Assembly: GCF_009727055.1 (NCBI RefSeq) | Contig: NC_052355.1 | Span: forward strand, 6,186,276-6,250,275 | DNA from: Benincasa hispida | Taxonomy: Eukaryota; Streptophyta; Magnoliopsida; Cucurbitales; Cucurbitaceae | Length of the DNA: 64,000 nucleotides | Direction of reading: 5' to 3' | Shown here: positions 59,192 to 64,000 of the stretch, piece after piece | Layout: every line of letters starts with the position of its first letter | Numbering within the stretch: position 1 is the stretch's first letter | Notes under the pieces: generated by a model | What the model saw: only the letters and a program-made list of their open reading frames with translations | Told to the model about the DNA's origin: nothing | Database searches by the model: none | Position numbers and translations under genes: made by a program

Positions 59192-60672
59192 TGATAGCAC
59201 CGAGAATGTGCCATCTAGCTCTGCTTGATTTGTGATTGTTCTAGATTTTATGTGTTTATTATGCTATTTTATAGGTATTGAGCACTTAAGAGGTAGAATT
59301 GACTATTTAGAGTTATTCAGGGTTAATTTGAATCAACTTGGAGTTAATTTGAGCATCCAGGCTTTAAAGAAGATAAATTACCAAAATTCCCCTAGAGCTA
59401 ACGTAACTACTATCCACCAAGCGTAGAGCTATGCTCAACGACAGAAGCAACTCATCGCCCATAGTGTCGCTACAGTCCCTTTAAGATGCATCGTTACGCT
59501 ACAAGACAAAATGTTGCATATCAAGATAGCATAACAACACTATATTCAGCATAGCTACGCTACAGATATTGACGAACAAGGAGGCGCATGTGCTAGGGAG
59601 AACATAACACTCAGCATCCCAATGTTGCAACCTTATGCTATAGCATGAAAAAGCCAACATTGCAGTGCTGGCCTTCAACGTTGCGATGCTATGCCCTATC
59701 TATCAATACTTTGCTTCAATTTTAGATCAAATGAGGAGAGATTAACCAACTTCTACACTGTTAGGAATGGCCAAAACCCATGATATTTCTTCATGTTTTG
59801 CTTCGTAATCTTTATTTTGGTATTGGGATTTATATATTGATGAACGACTAAAGTCCCAAACGTCGTTTCGAGGTTTGTTGGACACTTTCTATAGTTTAAT
59901 GAGATCTTTCTTGTAATTTTATTGAGTTCTCTATTTATGTTTATTTTCTATTCCTTGATTTAATTTCTTGGAACAACATGCTTTTAGATTTAATTGAAAA
60001 CTAAATCGGTAATACTTGTATGTTCATTCGCCCCACGCTGTGCATGTTATAAGTATCCGTAATTGTATCAATAGTATACTTAATTTGAGTAGCAATAGGT
60101 TTTAGTTTTTCTAGGATCACCTAGTAACAAAAGATAACGAGACCGAGGGAATAGAAATGTGTTAGGTTAGATTTGGCCAAGTTAATTTAATGTACTAATC
60201 AATCCAAGTGCTTAATGCGATTAGTTAAGTGAATAGGCTTGCGTGACAACATTTAGTTAATTTAGGAATCGATGTCCATGTTGATTTTCCTTAGAGAGTT
60301 TGTTTGGCTTTTCCAGACATTCAATTAGGCTTGATAATTAGATAACACATGAACCTTACATGATAAATCAATGAATTAATCCATACAAAGTTCAACATCC
60401 TCTAAATTAGCAAAGGTAATCTCATGTATCTCTCTCTCAACCTATTTTATCTTCACACTTTTAATTCATGCAATTTAGTTTTTCTGTCAATTCAATCTCA
60501 AAACCTCCCGTTTACCCTTTTTCAAAGATTAATTTAACTTAAAGAAGTTTTATCTTAGGCTCCTTGTGGTTCGACCCCATCTTGCCACTAAGACTACTTG
60601 TTAGTTGAAGTGTTGGATTGTAAAAATAAATATTATTTGATTGGTAGAAACTCCGACCAATTCCCTCCATCA
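59192..60672 (+). repeat. G3 3' LTR (1481 bp)
   Basis: TGATAGCACCGAGAATG...CTCCATCA, colinear with 34281-35848 and clearly diverged from it, including in the CTACAACG-rich middle (59410-59700). The frame at 59232-59426 has a diverged counterpart in the other LTR. Confidence 0.87.
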
Positions 60673-61391
60673 ATATGGTAAATATACTTGAAAATGTAAA
60701 CATACATCCCATATACCATGATTTATTTTTTGGTATAGTTACAAATATATTGGAAAAATATAAATTTACACCGTATATATTATTCGATATATAAGAAATA
60801 ATATATTGTACAAATTATTTTGTTCATGCACTAATTAAATATGCCCTTATTTATTTTAGAAGATTTAAATATTGTGTTATATATATATATATACCTTATC
60901 CTTCAAAGCTTATTGTTGATTCTTGTTTTTATTTATGAGGTCAACAATTTTTGAACTTTTAGTGGAACTTTCCGTTTTGGAAAAAAAAATTGTTTTGAGA
61001 AATTCATAAGTGTGAAAAACTTCCCTTACATGCTTTTTTAGTGTGTGTATGTACATATATATATAAACCGAATTGTAAAGACGGCTGAAAAAGGTAAATT
61101 GGGCCCAACATTTATGTAAAATAATAATATATTAAACTATTCATGTAAATCATAGGAAAATTTAAAGAATTGTATAATTAAACCTATTTATTTAGACTAA
61201 ATGTGTAGAAAGCCCTAAATTAAGAAACATGGAGCACATGGCTAAAATTAGAGTTAATTTTTGAAAATATTGCCTATCACAAGTACCTGAAACCTCCCTC
61301 CCCCAAATCTCAGAATGTCTTTTGAAATTAGATTTCGTTTTCTTTTTTAAAAAATTATATTCTATGTGTCAAATTTGAATTTATTTATTAT

Positions 61392-61434
<43 letters not shown>

Positions 61435-61632
61435 GTTCTACCTCAATTCCATGCGTTAACAGTTAACACCAATTTCTATTTTCTTGTCCTTCTATTGTTA
61501 CATGTCTTTGGCCACAGTTGAACTGCACAACCCCGCAAGTATGATAAGATTTTCTATCTAGATCTCTAAATTCGATTATTCTCTTAATTGTGCTTTACTT
61601 TTCATCATTTTAATACGTTGATTTTAGAATTT
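60673..61632. other. AT-rich spacer with a run of 34 T
   Basis: No gene. Short TA repeats at about 60878 and 61052, and a T run at 61400-61433. No transposon ends are recognised until the CACTA terminus at 61633. Confidence 0.5.
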
Positions 61633-62800
61633 CACTACAAGAAATTTGTCCTTTTTCGACAGTAAAAAATGTCGGAAGAAATCAGAAAAGCATTGGAAAA
61701 ACCTTCCAAGATGCTGTTTTCATAGTCGGTAAGATCATTGGGATAGCCTCATCGGGAAAGCCTTATCCTGACAGAAAAAAGTTACTTTGTCGGGATTAAA
61801 AGATTTTGGGTACGGAAGAAGTGAAGAAGATTTCTCCCGACACTCATAATTCGAAGTCGAGAGAAATGACTTCTCCTGACACTAAAAACACATTTTCTGG
61901 CATCAGGAGAAAGCATATCTCCCGATGCCAAAAAATGTGATATGCCACTCTACGGGCTTCGGGAGAACATATCTCCCGATGCCAGAAAATGAGTTTTTTG
62001 GCATCGGGAGAAGTGACTTCTTCCAACGCTAGATTATGAGTATCGTGAGAAATCGAAATTGTGTGGATGGTATATGCATTCCAACGCTAAAATTCTTAAG
62101 TTCTTGTCGGGAGAGGCTACATGCCCCAATGCCAATGTGTCAAGAGAGGTTACTTTTTTCTGACAATATATGGGCATGGCGGTGGAAAAAGTCTTAAAAA
62201 TATTTAATAATAATGTTGTTTTTCCTGATGCCTTTAAATTTAGCGTCGGGTGAGATCTTTTTTTTTTCCAAATTAATTTTTTTTAATTTGATAAATATCA
62301 AACCTATTTAAATTTGATGAGTGTAGTCAAATAAACTAAAATCTTCAACATTTAATCAATTTTCTTCCACAACATTTACACTGGAATAACATTACATAAT
62401 TAAGATATCAACAACACTAAAATAACATTGTAGACTATCTTTAACATTATCTTCATCTTGAACATTATATAAATCCACAAAACATTAACACAAAAATAAC
62501 ACAATATATTATCTTCATTCAGAGATGCATCTTAAAGCTAATCCTTTGAGCAACCTACAAAACACAAATTTAAATAGTTTTAATACTTCCAAATAATTAA
62601 CTACTTTATATAAATATATAAACTATACTATAAATTTTAACTCAAACATAACTATACATTTATCTATATATACTAATCTCAAACTCAATGCATTTATCCA
62701 TATACCAATCTCATACTCAATATAAAACTTAAATTCAACTCAAACTTAAACATATTTATGCATTTACCTCTATACCATCTTTAAACTCAATATAAAACTC
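61633..62800. mobile_element. One end of a CACTA (En/Spm) DNA transposon
   Basis: 61633 begins CACTACAAGAAA, the standard terminal repeat of plant CACTA elements. The next 600 bp hold many copies, in both directions, of a subterminal motif around TCTCCCGATGCC and GGCATCGGGAGA (clear at 61910-62010), as in En/Spm relatives. 62281-62800 is AT-rich internal DNA. No transposase frame is seen. The other end is not in the window; a family D LTR begins at 62801, possibly inside the element. The 60-codon frame at 61844-62026 is only the subterminal repeats. Confidence 0.85.
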
Positions 62801-64000
62801 TGTTGGGTTTTATGTCCTAAAACTCGTGGTATGTAAACAATGGAACTTATTTTGAAAATTCAATAAAGGTGTTATTGAATAGATCTATTGCTTGAATAGA
62901 AATCCAATAAACCTAAAAATCCCTTGACTATTGGATGAGTACTTGAACTTTATGTTGAGACATAAAAGTGGTTCAGGTTCAAGTAAATAGTCAAAATGAT
63001 CTATAGTACATGGATAAGATTGGGTACTTTGTTCTGGTAACACTATTGGGTACGGCCTGCTCTGTAGTTGTTACAAGGAGTTGTAAAGTGCTACAAACAA
63101 AGTGATCCTAATTCGTTCATGTTGGACATGAGGAGTGGGGGCGTCCTTGTGCAAAAGAGTTTGTACAAGATCAGACCACGAAATGAGTCACTCTTACTTT
63201 ATTACGTTGTTTACTGTTTAAGACTGACTATTTCAAAGGGATGACCTAGGTAACTTGACCTTAATCCTGAGCTAACTATAAACTCTTGTTTATTCGGGAT
63301 TGCCCTTAGATTTGCATAGGTGAGGGTTGTCTCAACAGCACCGGCTCAATATGACTGCTATTTCAGGGGCAAGACTAGATAGATAGCTGGGGACATAGGG
63401 TGCAAGAGGGAATTCATTTCTATTCGCTTTAGGGATAGTAGAGAGGTTGTTCCCTTAAGTGCTGATTCTAAGGCTTGAACAAGGGATCCAGCCCTCTCAT
63501 TTGGTATGAGAGGGACTCGATTTTGTGATTGGATCACAAAACAATTGTTCATTAGAGGATTAGTGGGGACTTAAGGAACAAGAGGTAATTTCGGGGATAA
63601 AATAGAGATTTGACCCAGCCGTTATTACGAACAACCTATGAAGGGTTAACTTACTAATCATGGTTATATCAAGTGGACATAATATATCTACAGTGAGGAT
63701 AGTTCAACTATGGGCTTTAGTGGAGTAACCCATTCGTTAACGAATGGGGGTTAGATCAGTCTAATGAGTTTAGCCGATTAATCTCAGATCGTTGGAGCCC
63801 ATGATCTGTAGATCCATGTGGTCCCCCTACTAGCTCGGAAATGAATTAGCAATAGAGTAGTGTGATAAGTTAATTTGAAACGTTCAAATTAGAATCAAAT
63901 GGTATTGGAGAAAATATATTTAAATATGGTTTAAATATATGAAAATTAATTTGTGTAAATAATTAATTTAATATTAGATATTATATTAATTAAAATTGTT
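62801..64000 (+). mobile_element. Family D LTR, forward, cut by window end
   Basis: Starts TGTTGGGTTTTATGTCCTAA. Colinear, in the opposite direction, with 56600-58512 and 1-1023 (for example GAGGAGTGGGGGCGTCC at 63130 against 58150). The minus-strand frame 63358-63552 corresponds to frames at 258-455 and 57757-57960 and is LTR, not a gene. Confidence 0.8.

Larger units (their letters stand above)
34281..60672 (+). mobile_element. Gypsy-type element G3 enclosing the nested stack
   Basis: Parts in element order on the plus strand: 5' LTR 34281-35848, primer site at 35852, internal DNA 35870-37012, 56179-56599 and 58513-59176, polypurine tract before 59192, and 3' LTR 59192-60672. Everything between is later insertions. 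The two LTRs are the same family but visibly diverged (for example TGATAACATTGAAAATG versus TGATAGCACCGAGAATG). The outer pentamers GTACT and ATATG do not match, so two separate partial copies remain possible. The internal DNA has no intact gag or pol. Confidence 0.65.

Noticed and set aside
34276..60677. G3 as one proven element with a target duplication
   Set aside because: The pentamers next to the LTR ends (GTACT and ATATG) differ. ATATG does occur 12 bases before the 5' LTR, but I take that as chance. The part order still favours one element.
1..64000. An intact novel gene system
   Set aside because: All open frames above 100 codons are retrotransposon domains, LTR sequence or N-derived. 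Nothing supports a working multi-gene system in this window.

Overview
This window is nuclear DNA of a flowering plant, probably a eudicot. The abundance of one Copia group with roughly 2 kb LTRs made me think of a cucurbit, but I cannot prove the species. I see no intact host gene, tRNA or rRNA. Almost everything is transposon DNA: Copia and Gypsy LTR retrotransposons nested inside each other, many solo LTRs, small hAT-type MITEs, one end of a CACTA element and one insertion of organelle DNA. There are two runs of N, and one clear sequencing-adapter artefact.

Layout. 1-1023 is a reversed LTR (family D). 1234-10271 is a decayed minus-strand Gypsy element (G1) with equal-length LTRs; one LTR and its gag each carry a solo LTR of family A. 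10272-13320 holds pieces of Copia and Gypsy LTRs. 13.9-27.1 kb is an old plus-strand Copia relic (E). It is broken by a solo LTR (16.0-17.8 kb), two MITEs and a nearly complete minus-strand Copia element (T, 20937-26517) with a perfect target duplication. 27.1-34.2 kb is AT-rich and low-copy, with an organelle-derived block (about 28.9-30.24 kb, containing part of rbcL), a hAT-like element, a fold-back element, a mate-pair adapter artefact and a third MITE copy.

34281-60672 is the largest structure. A Gypsy-type element (G3) is split by a solo LTR of family C (37013-56173, target duplication GAAAG). That LTR is itself split by a three-LTR Gypsy-like composite (G2, 37456-44609, GCAAC) and by a Copia element (A, 44968-55124, CACTC). 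Each of these was hit again by further LTRs. A CACTA terminus (61633) and a forward family-D LTR (62801 to the end) close the window.

No genes here work together as a pathway. The coding remnants are gag, protease, integrase, reverse transcriptase and RNase H, all broken by stops, frameshifts or deletions. The value of the window lies in its readable insertion history, repeated motifs inside the LTRs, the organelle transfer and several assembly errors.
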